DNA from: Paraescarpia echinospica
Lineage: Eukaryota > Annelida > Polychaeta > Sabellida > Siboglinidae
Assembly: GCA_020002185.1 (NCBI GenBank)
Contig: CM034533.1
Span: forward strand, 35,879,179-35,943,178
Direction: 5' to 3'
DNA: 64,000 nt
Shown here: positions 45,201 to 59,736 of the stretch, piece after piece
Layout of the letters: each line of letters starts with the position of its first letter
Numbering within the stretch: position 1 is the stretch's first letter
Position numbers and translations under genes: made by a program
The notes under the pieces: generated by a model
Databases searched by the model: none
What the model was told of the DNA's origin: nothing
What the model saw: the letters and a program-made list of their open reading frames with translations, nothing else

Positions 45201-48200
45201 CAGTGTATTATTCCAGTCTATCTTTGCTAAATATTTCCTCATTTCCTTATATCTTCCTTTGTGGAAATTTCTCCCGAACTGCTTTTTATTATTTCTTTCT
45301 GATTTTACTTTGATGGTAAAATGTATCTGGTTGTGATCACTACTTCCCAGAGGCTCACATAATTTAACATTGTCAACTAATTCATTCTGTGAGGACAAAA
45401 CTAAGTCTAACACATTCTCTCCCCTGGTTGGTTCTAGCACATGTTGAGAAAGGAAACTATCTTGTACTAAAACTAAAAACTTGTGGTCCTCACTACCCAT
45501 ACTCTGTAGAGATTTCCATTTTATATGCCCATGGTTAAAATCCCCCATAATAACACAGTCCCGTTTGCTCACTTCCCTTATAGCGTTTTGTATTTTTTCA
45601 TTCTCTTCTATGCTTATGTTTGGACTTCGATAAACTAATCCAACCGTTAACGTTGAGTTTCCTGTAACTATGTTACACCAAACAGCTTCTTCGCAATCTG
45701 CTTCTCTGTCTAATTTTATTTCATAAGCCTGGATAGATTCTTTAATGTATAAAATAACTCCACCTCCCCTTCTTCCTATTCTATCTTTCCTAAACATTAC
45801 ATATCCTGTCAGTCCCAATTCGGCATCTGATATATCGGTGGTTGCCCATGATTCGGTTATACCTATTATGTGAGGGTCAATATCTTCTACCATAATGTTT
45901 AGTTCATTTCTTTTGTTTACTATACTCCTTGCATTTAAACAAACACATTTATACCCAGCTTCAGAACAGTTTTCCAGACTGTTCTTTGCTGAATTATTTT
46001 TGCTGCCTTTATCTATGCCTCCAGTTTCAGGCTTCTCTGCGAGTCCCCCCTGCGAATTTAGTTTAAATAGATGCAACCTGTCCCACTGTCAACAGATCGC
46101 AGCAGATTCTCTGAGAATACTGCTGCCCCCTTTCCACTTAGATGGAGGCCATCTCTCATGTACATATCTTCTCTCCCAACAAAGTACCCCCATAAATCTA
46201 TGAATCCCACGCCCTCTTCCTCACACATCTGCTCAATTAGTGCGTTGATCGCCATCCTCTTACAGTTTCTGTATCTTGCCCCCCTTCCTCCCATTACTGG
46301 CAAAATTCCTGAGAGAATAACCTGTTCCACTCTTGTCTTCTTTAGCTTCCTCACTAGATGTCTGTACTTCTGAACTATCCCAGTTGTTCCCTCCTTGTCT
46401 GCATTGTTTGTCCCAACGTGTACTAGTATAGACCCTCCCTTGCCATGCCCCAATACCTTCTCTACCCTTTCGGTCACATGCTCTATCATAGCCCCCGGTA
46501 GACATACAACAACGTCCTTCCCCTCGCATATAGTCTTGTCTGTTTTTCTCAGAATTGAATCGCCCATAACATGATTTGCGCATGCATAAGTTTTTTAGTG
46601 TGTTCTTTGTTTAAGTATCGACGTATGCGTCCAATGCTATGGAGGTGGTAATACGCATTTCTGCAAATGTTAGTTACATTTCTCAAGGGACATATTCGAA
46701 TCAAAGGTCACCCCCAAGTTTCTGGCGTGTGTGGTGGGTAACACGCGCACGTTTCCGATAGTTACACCGTCAGGAAGAACATTTTCAGTTGTTGATTTCG
46801 GTTAGATGATGATGATCTCCATTTTGTCATCATTGAGTTTTAGCATGTTGCTTTTCATCCATTGACGGATACTGGCAACACAGATTGCTATTTTCGTGAT
46901 GGCAAGGTCGGGTGAAATATTATCGCTCGTGCTAAATTCTTGAAAAAGTTGGATATCATCGGCATATAGATCGTAAGCCATATGCCATGGTGGTTGAGTA
47001 GCGACGCGAGAGGAGTCATATATATAGTGAACAGTATTGGTCCAAGAACTGACCCCTGCGGGACACCGCAGGCCAGTCTGTGATGTTTAGATTGCTCACC
47101 GGCAATCAACACCGTGTATTGTCTGTGTTGTAGGTAGGCAGCGAACCATGACAAACAGTGATCGTCGACGCCGATGGTACTGCTCAGTGTATTTAAAAGA
47201 ATGGCATGGTCGATTGTATCAAATGCAGCGCTGGGATCAATTAGCAGCAGCGCCACACCTTTACGTTCAACCGGTTTGCCACAATTCTCTCGACTAACTT
47301 TTATAAACAAACACAAGTCAGAAATAGGCCGATAGTTTTTCAAAATGTCACTATCAATACTTGCCTTTTTATAATATGGGTTTGATGATAGCAACTTTAA
47401 TTTCATCACGCATTCCTTTCAGCAAACACTTGTTGATGATGTTCATAATAGGCGTTGACATGATATCAGAACACTTTTTTTTACCAATTTGAAAGCATCG
47501 GGTCAAGTCTGTAAGTCTTCGATGATGACTTGCTCAGTAGTTGTGCGGTTTCTTCTTGTGTGACAGGCACGAAAGTAGAGAGATGACAGTCTGTGACAGA
47601 GTGATTTATGCTCACAAAGTCGGTACTCACATCATGGACATGTGGCGCTTGTAGTGTGGTGCGAATACACTGGATTTTATCGTCAAAGTAGTGTGCAAAG
47701 TCGTTGGCGAGCGATTCGGCACATTCGTAAGTTAGTAGTGTTGCTGTGTTACTCCGATGCAGCAGCTTGTTTGCGATGTTGTAGAACTGCGCTTGGTTCC
47801 GGACGTCCGACAATTTTTCCGCGTTTTGGATCTTTTTCGCTTCAACGCACATGTTGTTGACTTTGTTTCTTTGCTGTACATACATGTATCGGTGCACTGT
47901 TAATCGTGTCTTCCTGTATTGATGTTCAAGCCGCTTACGTTTAGCTTTTACAACTTTGATGTCCGCGTTGTATCACGGCACGTTGTTCTTCACGGTGATG
48001 GTGCACTCTCTAGCAGGAGCATGTTGTTCGAGTATTGACAACAAGGTATTGTTGTAACGAGAAAATGCAGCTGCTGTCGATTCGCTGGCTTGCTGAGCAG
48101 TCAGGTCAGAGCAAGTAATGTCATAGCTGATTTTCTGATGGTTTAGGGTTTTCAACTTACGCACATGCATTGTTCTTTTTTGATGGGACTGTAGTTGTAA

Positions 48201-51200
48201 TAGGTACCTCAAAGATAACGGCGGAGTGGTCAGAATTGACAGAATCACCACAGGTGACATCTTCAACAGGCAGCTAACCACATCTCGTTATGATAACATC
48301 GAGGATGTGACCTTGCCCATGAGTTGCCTGTGCAACGTGCTGTTGGTGGTTTGTTGCGGAGAAAAGGTCTACAATTGGTTTGGTATGTGCACTGGTGGGA
48401 TTGTCAAAGTGAAAGTTCAGGTCCCCAACGAGTAGCAGCTGACCGTATGTAAGTGTGAGTTCATCGAGGAGATCGGCAAACTCCCTCAGAAATACCGGAA
48501 CATTTTGTGATTTCGGTTTTGGTAGAGGTCTATACATTGTTACAAATCGCAATAGTTCGAGACCGTCTTTGACTAAGCAGTTGATATACTCCACGGAAGT
48601 GTAGTTGTTCTGCTTCATTACAGTTACTGAGATGGATTCACGGAAGATATTGGCGACGCCTCCGCCTCTGGAGTTGGTTCGCAGTATGTGTTTCATTGCG
48701 TATCCAGGTGGCACCATTGCCTTTATGGCAATATGCGATGGCCTGAACCAGGTTTCCGTAAGCGAGCATATGTCTAGTTTGTTTTCCGTTTTCAGATCCC
48801 AGATTTGTTGACACTTATCAAGCTCACACGTAGACCGGGTGTTCAGAACAGCAGCTCTAAACGAATTAGTCGCGCAGCTTCGGTGTAGCTTAACATGTAT
48901 CAGGTTGCTTCTTTTAACAATTGGTACGTTGTTGTTGCATATTGATCGGTTGGACACATCAGTTCTGGCTGCAGTCACTTTCACAGGAATTGCCTTAGTC
49001 ACTTGGCATTGTCTTCGACTGCCAGTGGTCCCTCTGTGGGTCGATATTGCGCAAGAAATGCCTAGTTGTTTCAGATAGTTGTAGACTGCCTTTATAACAC
49101 GCTTGAAGGCTTTCGTGGTTTGCTGACATAGTTGATGCAATTGAACACTTATTTATACTATCACCATGGCGACGGTCAAGGTCCACAGAAGATAACACTG
49201 GCAGCATCTCATAAATCAGTAAAATAAGTAAACTCCAGCGAAGCACAAGTGTCCAGTTCGTAATTGTGACGTCATGGTAATCCAGAAACATTCACGATGA
49301 GGCAAGAGGTAAAATCGAAGAACGGTACAGCTTGAAACTTGTAATAATGTCAATTATATGACGACAGCATTACGTGTGGCAGCCGACAAATGCACGCAAC
49401 AAACATAAGGTAAAGTGGAACATGACACGTATAGGAGAGAGGTGAGACAGAAGTGGAGAGAGGGAGAGTGGGAGAGAAAAAGGTGAAAGGTAGAAGTAGA
49501 TAAAGACGGAGACTCTCTAAACATTGTACTGCATCAAACGGCATCCTACCTTTTCCACTTCACTTTACGTACCGGTTAATAATAAACTGCAGTTTGCTAA
49601 CTGATATGTTGAGTACATCTTTCAAACTGAAAACGCTAAAGCGATTTTTGATTGGCATTTTGTTTGAGCATTTTCTTGTATAATTCCGTACGAATTTGTA
49701 AAAAAAACGTGTCATTGGCTAGTCGGCCTATATCTTAAGATTCCAATGGAGTGACGCCGTAAATCGGACTAAGCATCACGTACAGAGCTTCCATATACAA
49801 GACGGATTCTTTTGTTAGGAATCTGCCTCACTGTCTGCTTACTTCCAATGGAAGCTTCGACGTACAGAACAGACATGTCAAATCTACGCCACTCTTATGG
49901 AATCTTCGTCAATTTGATATTGCCGATAAATCCAATTAATTAAAATGAAAGTCTTTCATTTGATCTTTAATAAACAAAAGATTTGCAAATAATTGTTTTA
50001 AACAATATCCGCATAATATTGTGTGTTTATTATATATTCGTTCCTTAACTATCCGTGAACTGTCTAGGTTGGAGCAGACGATAACACTGGAATTGGTTCA
50101 AATTTTAATGGCACGTTGCATACACGATCCATGACCGTGACAAAAAAGCGATCGTACTAGTCGTGTTTTAAGGATAGTTTAAAAAGACTGGCCAAGGAAG
50201 ATTGGTAGAATTTATTTTCATATTAGAAGTATCACCACATATTTTATATTTAATAAATGCATACCCTAATCAAATGAAGTATCTGACTGAAACTAAATGC
50301 TTCCTATACGCATCGCACGCGAGTAACCGGTGTGTAGTCTCGTGAACCTTTAGGCTTTCTGTTTGCACAAGATTTTTTAATTAAAATTATATTAAAATGT
50401 GATAAGATCAGCGCATATGTCAACATATGAAGATATTCCATGGATTGGGCACATCATAAGTGTAGATATAGACAACACACATTTGACTGGACTAACATTG
50501 ATGATTGATTGTGGCTGCTCAATGACAACGTGAACACAACTTTAAAAACTGTAGAAAAGAACCACGAAATTTGTGGTGGAAAGCTATGAATGAAGCCAAA
50601 CAGATGGCTGAAGTCAGAGTTAGCTGAAAAAGGATCACTGCAGCTTTGTGGGTCTCTAGGATCGAAGGTGATAGATAGGTAGAATGACACATTTTTGGAG
50701 GTGTTTGCCATTGCCACCGACCCATACCTACATCGATGAACTATGGCTTCGATAGTTTTGTAAATAAATGCGTTTTTGCCATCGCATTCTTTTGTGGTAT
50801 GTGTATGCATGGCGTGTAAAGGAAACGAACGACCAGTCTCGTACGTGTAAGGTATCCAGATGTAAGACAGTCTGGCCGACGCAGTGCAGACTCCGTTGGC
50901 AAATAATCTGAGTAGTTTTGATTATCACAGGTTGACATGTATGTGTGCTTTGACCGCGGTAACTAACTTTGATGAACACATGAAAATATACAGACTATTG
51001 TGTAGAATTCTCCCAAGTCAATTTTGGATAAAGATGGGTAATCATTGCAAAATGGCATGGCGTCTGCAATAGTTAAATGTATGAATATATTCTCCTTATG
51101 CCAAAGGAAACAGCGAAACCATGTGAGACACCTACCGGATAACATGAGCAACAACCACAGAGCGACGCCTAGCGTATGCAAAGGTATGGAGACTGAGATA

Positions 51201-54200
51201 AATACCTACTGTAGGGAAACGGGGTAAGACCACATTAAGGATTCGTCCGCCATTACCCACCGAAAGAGTGCCCTTGAAAACACCGTGTTGGTGTCATGTG
51301 TGAATTTTTTTCGAGCACTTTGGCATGGCTCATGTCAGTCCAGTGAATACTGAATGTACTACTGCATTATATCTTTCACGAGGTAGAAATAAACATACGC
51401 TAGTCGCTCGCGTATTCGCACAGTGGCTATTTTGCAGAACGCACCAATATTTCAAAATCCGTCATCAGATTGGGGCGAAATTGAGGGGTGTCAGGTTTGG
51501 GTGGATTTTTCTGAAAACTGAGATATGAGAATTTTACGAGTTTTCCACAGCACTTGTGTCAATGGAGGATAAATATGCTGTGAAATTTTCAAGACAATTT
51601 TTCGTCAAATTTTGCAGGAAATGAAGGAAACGTTATAATGGCCGCCTATGTAAAATTTAAATGTGGTCTTACCCCAAACCAGAAGATTGTTTTTGTATAA
51701 CATAATTTTATTTGACAGTTTTTTTGCGGACGTGTAGAAAGTAGAATGATAGTTGGTTCATATTTCTAATTGTAATATTAACAAATATATATTATGTTTG
51801 AAAGTTGATATTTTAGTAAAATATATGGGAGCTTTTTTGCGATAGCCTACTTACTAATACCAACTATTTATCTTATTTCTAATTATCAGAAATTATCTAT
51901 CAACGGCAAACAGAATGTGCCAGAAACAAAATACGCAATGGAAAGGGAACTATTATCACCACTCACAAATACCGCCAGACAATCTGTTTCCAGATACAGC
52001 TATTAACATTATTTCCACAGACGTACACTAACGCATATGGTACTTAATAATAAACTACGGTCACTAAATCCTGACCCATGTATCCTATAGTATGGATGAC
52101 AACTCGGTGTGACGAAGCTACCTACCGGTAAGTATGAACGGGATACAGATGAAGCTGGAGAGTCCGGCTGCGAGCAGGGAGAGGCTGCAGGTGAGTCGAC
52201 GTCCCATGGCCGGCCAGTTGAGCAAGACGACACACAACAGGTTGGCGGGCACCTCGACCGCCCCGGACAGGAACGAGTTGAAGAACACGTTTCCAGACAG
52301 GTCGGCCATGTTTAGTGACAACCCGTAGTACATGAGGCAGTCGACGAACCTGGGAAACGCAAGTACGTGATCTATCGTATATATATTTGATCACACCTTA
52401 TTTGGTGTGCCAGCATTCCACCTATTACGTCAATCTCTCACTTATATTTACAACCAATCTCTTACCTGCCACCTCCTGCCATTCGCAATTCTGGTCAGTA
52501 TCACAGAAAATTAGCCATAGCAAACCTAATAATAAATATGTAGAAACATAAGACATATATAGGCTCTTATTTTACAGTATTTATAGCTTCCCGTTGTACT
52601 ATACATTGAATTATCATGAAATATTTCCCAAACAGCCAAGCACATGACACTGTTGTTGCATTACAATGTACTGTTTATGTTATGTTATGTTATGTTATGT
52701 TGTCTAATGCAACCACAAGTCTGACACAACGCTAGAGGCAAGAGCACGTACTCACCAGTGAAGGTAGACAACAAGCGTACGTTTGCGCATACGAGGAGTT
52801 CGGAACAGGTCTATGACTGTGCCCTCCCGTTCTACGTCAGAACCCTACAAACAGTGCACTGCGTATATTTTGATAATTCTGTTATATGTTTTTATTCCCA
52901 TCAAACAAACATAGTAACTCCATATTGCATTATAACTGTAAAGTATTTGAGTAACATTAATAACACGTGTCACTAAATCGTTAATACTGGTGTAAATGGG
53001 ATGCATATTTTAAAATGTTCGTTTGATGATATTCTAACAAAGACATCATCAAATCCATACGTATATCTCAAACAAAAAAGAATTTTTTTTTGTTATTAAA
53101 AAGTTGTTCTAGAAGACATTACAATTAAAAGCTACATCGCGTAGCATTATAAAGAAGCTATGAACATTGCTATTTTTGAATTGCTACTGGATATACTACA
53201 AGTGTTAGTAAACAACTGTTCACATACATCCACGGAAGGATTCCTACAGAAAAAGCAGCTTGAGGCTAGTTTAGCGGCTTGTCAGTTGCCATCAATATTC
53301 ATGAAGTAATGACGCGTAGATTCGCTCGCGCTCCGTCGGCAACGAAACGATCAGTATCTCGTAGGGAGATGTGTAGGTGGGCATTTCCTTACCAAACTCA
53401 AATAAACAAAGTTACTCGTATACGGTCATTTTTATTTATAAAAAAGCGTTAACTTACGTTCTTGTTCACTTAATATTAAACTATGTTTTCTAATTAAACT
53501 GTTGTATTACAACAATGGACAGGGACTAATCCTAAGGTGGGTCCAGTGAGGTTGGACACCACTTTCGGCATAAACATGGGTACACAACTGAAATTACATT
53601 GAATGACTGAAAATTAGATTATAGGTACACTTTGCATCTTTTCAAATGTTTTGTCTACAAAATTGCACCTTCCCTGCCTACTGGTTGGTGCTTCCTTTTT
53701 GGCCAACAATTAAATTATGTACGTGATTTATAAATGAAATATTTTCGGTTAAACATCAGAATCTAAGATTCTACATGTTGCATGTTGTCAACTGTTCAGT
53801 TCGAAATATTTCCAATGGGTAGGCAAGGTGCCTTATTTCGTGGCTTCAATGCATCGTATTAGGACATCACAGCAAACAAAGCTGGATTTGTTCATGTATT
53901 AGTTTAATGTATAAGTATATCGTAAGCTCTAGAGTAAACTATGTTATATACTAACGTGACTTTGAAAAACGAGTAGCTTTATATTATAATATGTAATAAG
54001 GGTGCTATCATTTGGAATTATTTCAATACGAGATTTAAGTTTACGACTTATTCAGTAATTATTTACAAATGTATACTTAGACAATTCATATTACACAATG
54101 ATTTTAATATATAACACATTTTTAATGACGATTATGTCTTCTACACCTGCACGCTGTTTTTGTTTTCAATATTATGATATTTACATTGAATTATGCAATA

Positions 54201-57200
54201 GAGAGTATAACATTATATAATGTTCTTCCTTTGTTGTTCTCATTACGCTATTATATATGAGTTGTTTTAATCTGATTTGTATCTGTATGTATTGGCTTTT
54301 AAAATATAAATAATATAACAATTATAATAATAATAAATGTTATTTATATAGCGCCATATCTCCGGATATAAAAACCCTGTTCAAAGGAGCTTAAAATACA
54401 ACATTGTTAAAACATGATCGTTACAATACAATAATTATTTTACATATAAAAGTATAATATTATAAGAACCTAATGCGAAATTTAAATATACATTTGTAAA
54501 TAAGCACCTTATATATAACATTAAGTATCAGCTAAATATTGACTAGACTAAATTAAACTATTGGCTGCTTTAAAATCAATGAAGTAATCCAATTAAATAA
54601 ATACTTAAAATGCAGTATAAAATAAACCAAGTAGTGACGTTAAAATGAAAATAAAAAAATAAAAAAATCTTGAAATGCATTCTTGAAAAGATGTGTCTTT
54701 AACTGAGACTTAAAAGTTTGATAGAGTCAGCGCCACGGATATACAACGACAGACCGATCCAAAGGCGCGGTGCCATCACGGAGAAACCCCGTCGACCGTA
54801 TTGTTCCATGTCGTAACGTGGCACAGTTAGTAGATTACTGTCAGCGGAACGAAGCCGGCGCCCTGGTGTATACGGCGAGATCAAGTTGACAGTGTAGGCT
54901 GGCGTGAGATGGTTTAATATGTTGGGCGGAGGCTTAAGGTAAGGGGCACAGAAGACAATTGACTCTGTATTGGCCTCGTTTAGCATTAAGTGTTTGTCAA
55001 TCATCCACAGTTTGATGTCAACGGTACACCGCTCGATTCTTTTGACAGCATCGTCTACCTTGCCAGGTTGGTCCCGTCGGAGTTCCGTGGGAATACAGTT
55101 GTGTATCGTCAGCGTACATATGATAGTTAACGTTGTGTTTGGCAAATATGGCGCTGATTGACATGAAGTAGATAGTGAACAGCAGGGGCCCAAGAACCGA
55201 TCCCTGTGGCACACCACAACAAAGCTGTTGTTGACGAGATATGGCATCGCCAACCTTTCGTCGGCATCGTCCTGTTGGACAAGTAAGACGACAGTCATGC
55301 AATACCCGGCCTCGTATGCCAATCGAATCGACTGCTGCAGTAGTATGGTGTGATCCACGGTGTCAAAAGCCGCAGTGAGATCCAGTAGAATGAGTGCTAC
55401 TCCCTTTCTATGACCAAGTGCCTAGATGATGTCGTCATGAATACGGACAAGAGCAGTTTGCTGTGATGCGGGCGATATGCACTCTGAAATGGGACAAGAA
55501 GTTTGTTTTCGTCGATGTAGCGCCGATGGTCAGCCGCTACAGCCTTCTCAAACAACTTTGAAACAAAGCTGAGATTTGAAATTGGGCGGTAGTTCTTAAT
55601 GTCATTTGCATCTATGTCGGTCTTCTTCAGCAGTGGCGTGACTAGCGCATGTTTCATATCGGATGGCTCTGTCGCAGATTCCAGTGATAGATTAATGATG
55701 TTGACTAGGGTTGGAGCGATGATGTTAATGTTTGTTTTCAGCAGTTAGGTCGGCAAAGGGTCGAGAAAGCAAGCGTTGCAAGGGCACTAGCTCACTAGTC
55801 TGATGATAGCAGTAACATTGTCAATGTGAACGCTGTCAGAGTACATTGTTCGTGGTTGTCGATTTACGGCATCGGTGCAGGCGAAAAACTTTCCGCCACA
55901 ACTAGCACACCTAGCCGCGTCTCTCGCCACCGCCGCTCTGCTCGCCCAAGTTTGCATTTCGCGTTTGATAGCTCACTATCGTACCGGGGTGTCTTGGCGC
56001 AGATAGTGATAACACGGCTGGTGAGCGATGTGTGTTTGTTGATCACATCTGCGATAGTGGTGTTGTATTGAAGAGACAGTCCGTCGATGTAGTCGCAGGG
56101 GTCGGTTAGCAGTCGCGATGTTGTCAGGTCTGCGACAAACTCAGCAATGTTTATTGCCGCGTATTTCCTGTAGCTGATGTTTTTTCTCGACCGTCTCGGC
56201 TTGACCGTCACAAGGTCACATTGGATCACATGTTGGTCAGTTAAAAGAGTTTCAATTGATGCGGCATTGCTGAGACGATACAATCGGGCGTGTTTCGTGT
56301 TATCACGAGGTCGAGGATGTGACCACCCACGTGGGTCGGTTCAGTCACGTGCTGTTGGAAATCAGTCTCACATCGTAGTAAACTTGATGGTTTTCTTCCC
56401 TACGCGTATTTTGAATCAGTATATCACGCCAACAACCTCGGTGCGGAATCTAGGAGTGAACTTTGATAGTAACTTCAATTTCCGATAACACATATCTTAA
56501 ACGTGTCGCTGCTGTTTTGATCATATTCGTGATCTTCGCCGTATTCTCCGGTATATGTCATTTTCTGTTGCTAAAACTATTGCAACATCGCTTGTTAGCA
56601 GCATACTTGACTATTGCAATTCCCTTCTTTATAATATCGCTAGCAAGGATATCATAAAACTTCAACGTTTCCAAAATTGTCTAGCAAGAGTAGTTTCAAG
56701 ATCTCCTCGACTTTCTCGTTCTGTACCACTTTTGAAGTCTTTGCATTGGCTTCCTGTACGATATCGTATAATATTTAAGATCTGTACCATTACATGCCAG
56801 GCACTGTCCAGTAAGCAACTATCTTATTTGTACTCACTGCCTACTCCTGTAAGAAAACCTATCCAGCTTCTATCATCTAGTTCTGACCTACGTTTTGTTC
56901 ATAAAGTCAACACTAACATTGGAACCAGGGCTTTTTCTGTTGTTGCACCAACTCTTTGGAATATGCTCCCTCTTGGTGTTAGATCAGTTGAAAAGATTAC
57001 AAAATTCGGTCGTCATTTAAAAACTTGTCTTTACAACGTTGATTATTCACCATAACCCCGTAGCGCCTTGACCAATCTGCTGGCAACGGGAATACTGCTT
57101 ATGGATTTTGAGATTGACTAATCCTCTTTTGTTTTGACGCGCCTCTGAGCTTGGTTTCGTAGGATTTAGGCGCAATAATAGTTAACTTGTTAATATTATT

Positions 57201-59705
57201 ATTGTTGGTAACTTGACTCCCTGGCAGACCCGTTCAATCGAACACCATTTCGACTTCTCTGGGAAGCATTCAGCCACACTACAATTAAAGCGCAAAGACT
57301 ATTCGTACACAAATATCTACCACTGTCTTTAGCCAGGTACTCATTCATATAGCTGAGTGAACTGAAGCAATGTAGAGTTAACGACTTGCCCAAGGTTCGA
57401 CACCACAGCACAGGATTCGAACCCGGGTTCTCTCAGTCGAGAGACTACTGCGCTCCAAAAATGCTTTGATTGGTTATAAATAGTTGTAATTTAATTTCAT
57501 TTTTTATTTCTAACAAGCCTACATATGACTGTTTGACCTATAGACCATTTATAATGAGTCACCATATTTTTGTTTTCGCGCAGAAATGTCTATTAATGAA
57601 GTAAATCGAAAAGAATCGAAACTTTACATTGATTACATACAAACGACTCAAACCAACTTGCATAGAATAAAGATGGCGATACGCAGTGCTCTACCTTACC
57701 TATTTAGGAATCGAACAAATATTGTTTATTCAGTTTGTCTTATAAATGAGCAGGTTTCTGTTACCATTAATGTATACTTATATATTATATATTGAAATGT
57801 ATAGCATATAACAGCTGTGTTTCGGTTCCCCTTTAATACACGTCAATAAAATTGAGCACGCACTGTTTTGATGTCCTCCATACTGATGTCTTCTGGCAGT
57901 TTCTTGTGGTTGATTCTGGCGACTGTCTTCAGCACTGACCGCGCTTCTTCGTAGCGGCCTTTCACAATGAGCCAGCGTGGAGACTCCGGCAGTAGGCTGC
58001 AAGGACAATCTATACATTCTGAACGCGAGTACTTGCATGTCCGTTGTGAATTTAGAATTGCCCACACTTAGTTGCACATTGCTCGTCTAGGCTGACAGAT
58101 AGTGATGCAACAGGTTATGTAGGGGGATATGTGCAAAGGGGACCATCACCCATATGCCCCCAAATACGCCACTGTGTAAACCGTTGCTTTTTGCCTAGTG
58201 AGTGCAACCTTGGGGTTTATTTTGATTGCAGGTACGTTTCAATTGATCGATCTACACAGCCATGCACATACTAAATAAAAGACTACATTTCGAAGTTTTT
58301 CATATGCCCCCATTTCCTGTGAGGACGTTTGTGTTTAATGTATAGGGGATTGTTGATGATAATGGGATTACAAAATGTTTTGTAGATTAATTAATTAATC
58401 AGAGAACATGGGAAACAGAAGAGGGTGGTAGACGGAGAACTATAAAACCAAAATTAAGAATTCGAGAGAGGGTGAAGGTATATATCATAGAAAGCAATGC
58501 TGGGCAGCCGAGAGTGAAAAACAAATTACAAAAATCAGGATATGGGGAGACATTTCCGGGAACAGATCATATAGTATGGTCGTTGCACCACAAGGGGTCA
58601 AAGGAAATATGACGACGTGCAGCAGATTACCACAATGTTCATGAGGTAAGGATGCGACGACTTACAACCAGTAGGCGAAGAAGACGAGGTGAGGCGCGGC
58701 GAAGATGATCTGCAGCGAGCGGTCGTTGCGGACGATGTAGGCGATGCCGGGGATGACCATCATCCCAATGCTGAACGCCATCATGGCGCCCACCCCAATG
58801 TGTGTCCGGTAGTGGGGTCCTATCATCTCCATCACTACAAACACCAACACCTCAGTGGACGAACCGGCGTGACACTTATACGGTCAACCACCTTGACACA
58901 AACATAACTTTGTAACAGTTAACACAGCAGTACTGTAATGAACACGTTACAGTACTTTGGTCTCGTTCATTGTAACGTTGTCAGTCGTATGAATTGTTTT
59001 AATTTGAATATATTGCAGTTGCATTCTGGGATCGCCCACACACTATATATCACTTTCCTAAACACCATTTAAACTTGTTTTCACGTAATAAGTAATTTTA
59101 AGATAAAACGAAAAACCCCGAATATATATATATATATATACGCGTATCATATGTATATTATTCCCCTAATCGACGACCGATAGGATTTTGCAAAAGCTTA
59201 GTTTATAGAATAATACATACAATATTGAAGTGACATTTATGGTAGCATGTATGATAAAATTAGTAAACATTGTCTATGCTGAATATACACCTTTTAAAAA
59301 CAGCTAAAATAGTTGTTTAACCCAGAATGCATCTTTAAGGAGAGAGGTCACATCAGTTACAGTTTTTTTTAGCTGTGCCCAGTTTACTACGTCAGAGTTT
59401 TGCTAGAAGCGGTCACTTTTATACTTTTAAACTGTAAACTGGGATAAACTGTGTATCCTAGTTGACATGACCAGCTCCGTTAGAATGTGGCCGGCATGTT
59501 GGCGGAGGTTGTTAGTTATAAGGGTTAGTTTGCAACTGTTCGTACTTCCGTTGCAGTCATACATGTGGCGCCACTCGGTGTAAATACTAATAACAATATA
59601 TACTTTATTGAGACTCTCAAATCGAGAGTAAACTCTGTTCAAGGGTGTTATCTAAATAATGATTAGTATGGCGTAGCTACCAAACCTAAGCTGAGAGAAA
59701 CGATA

Positions 59706-59736
<31 letters not shown>

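Noticed and set aside
54338..57200. Single LINE with 5' inversion by twin priming
   Set aside because: Both halves contain their own, different C-terminal domain, so two elements are needed.
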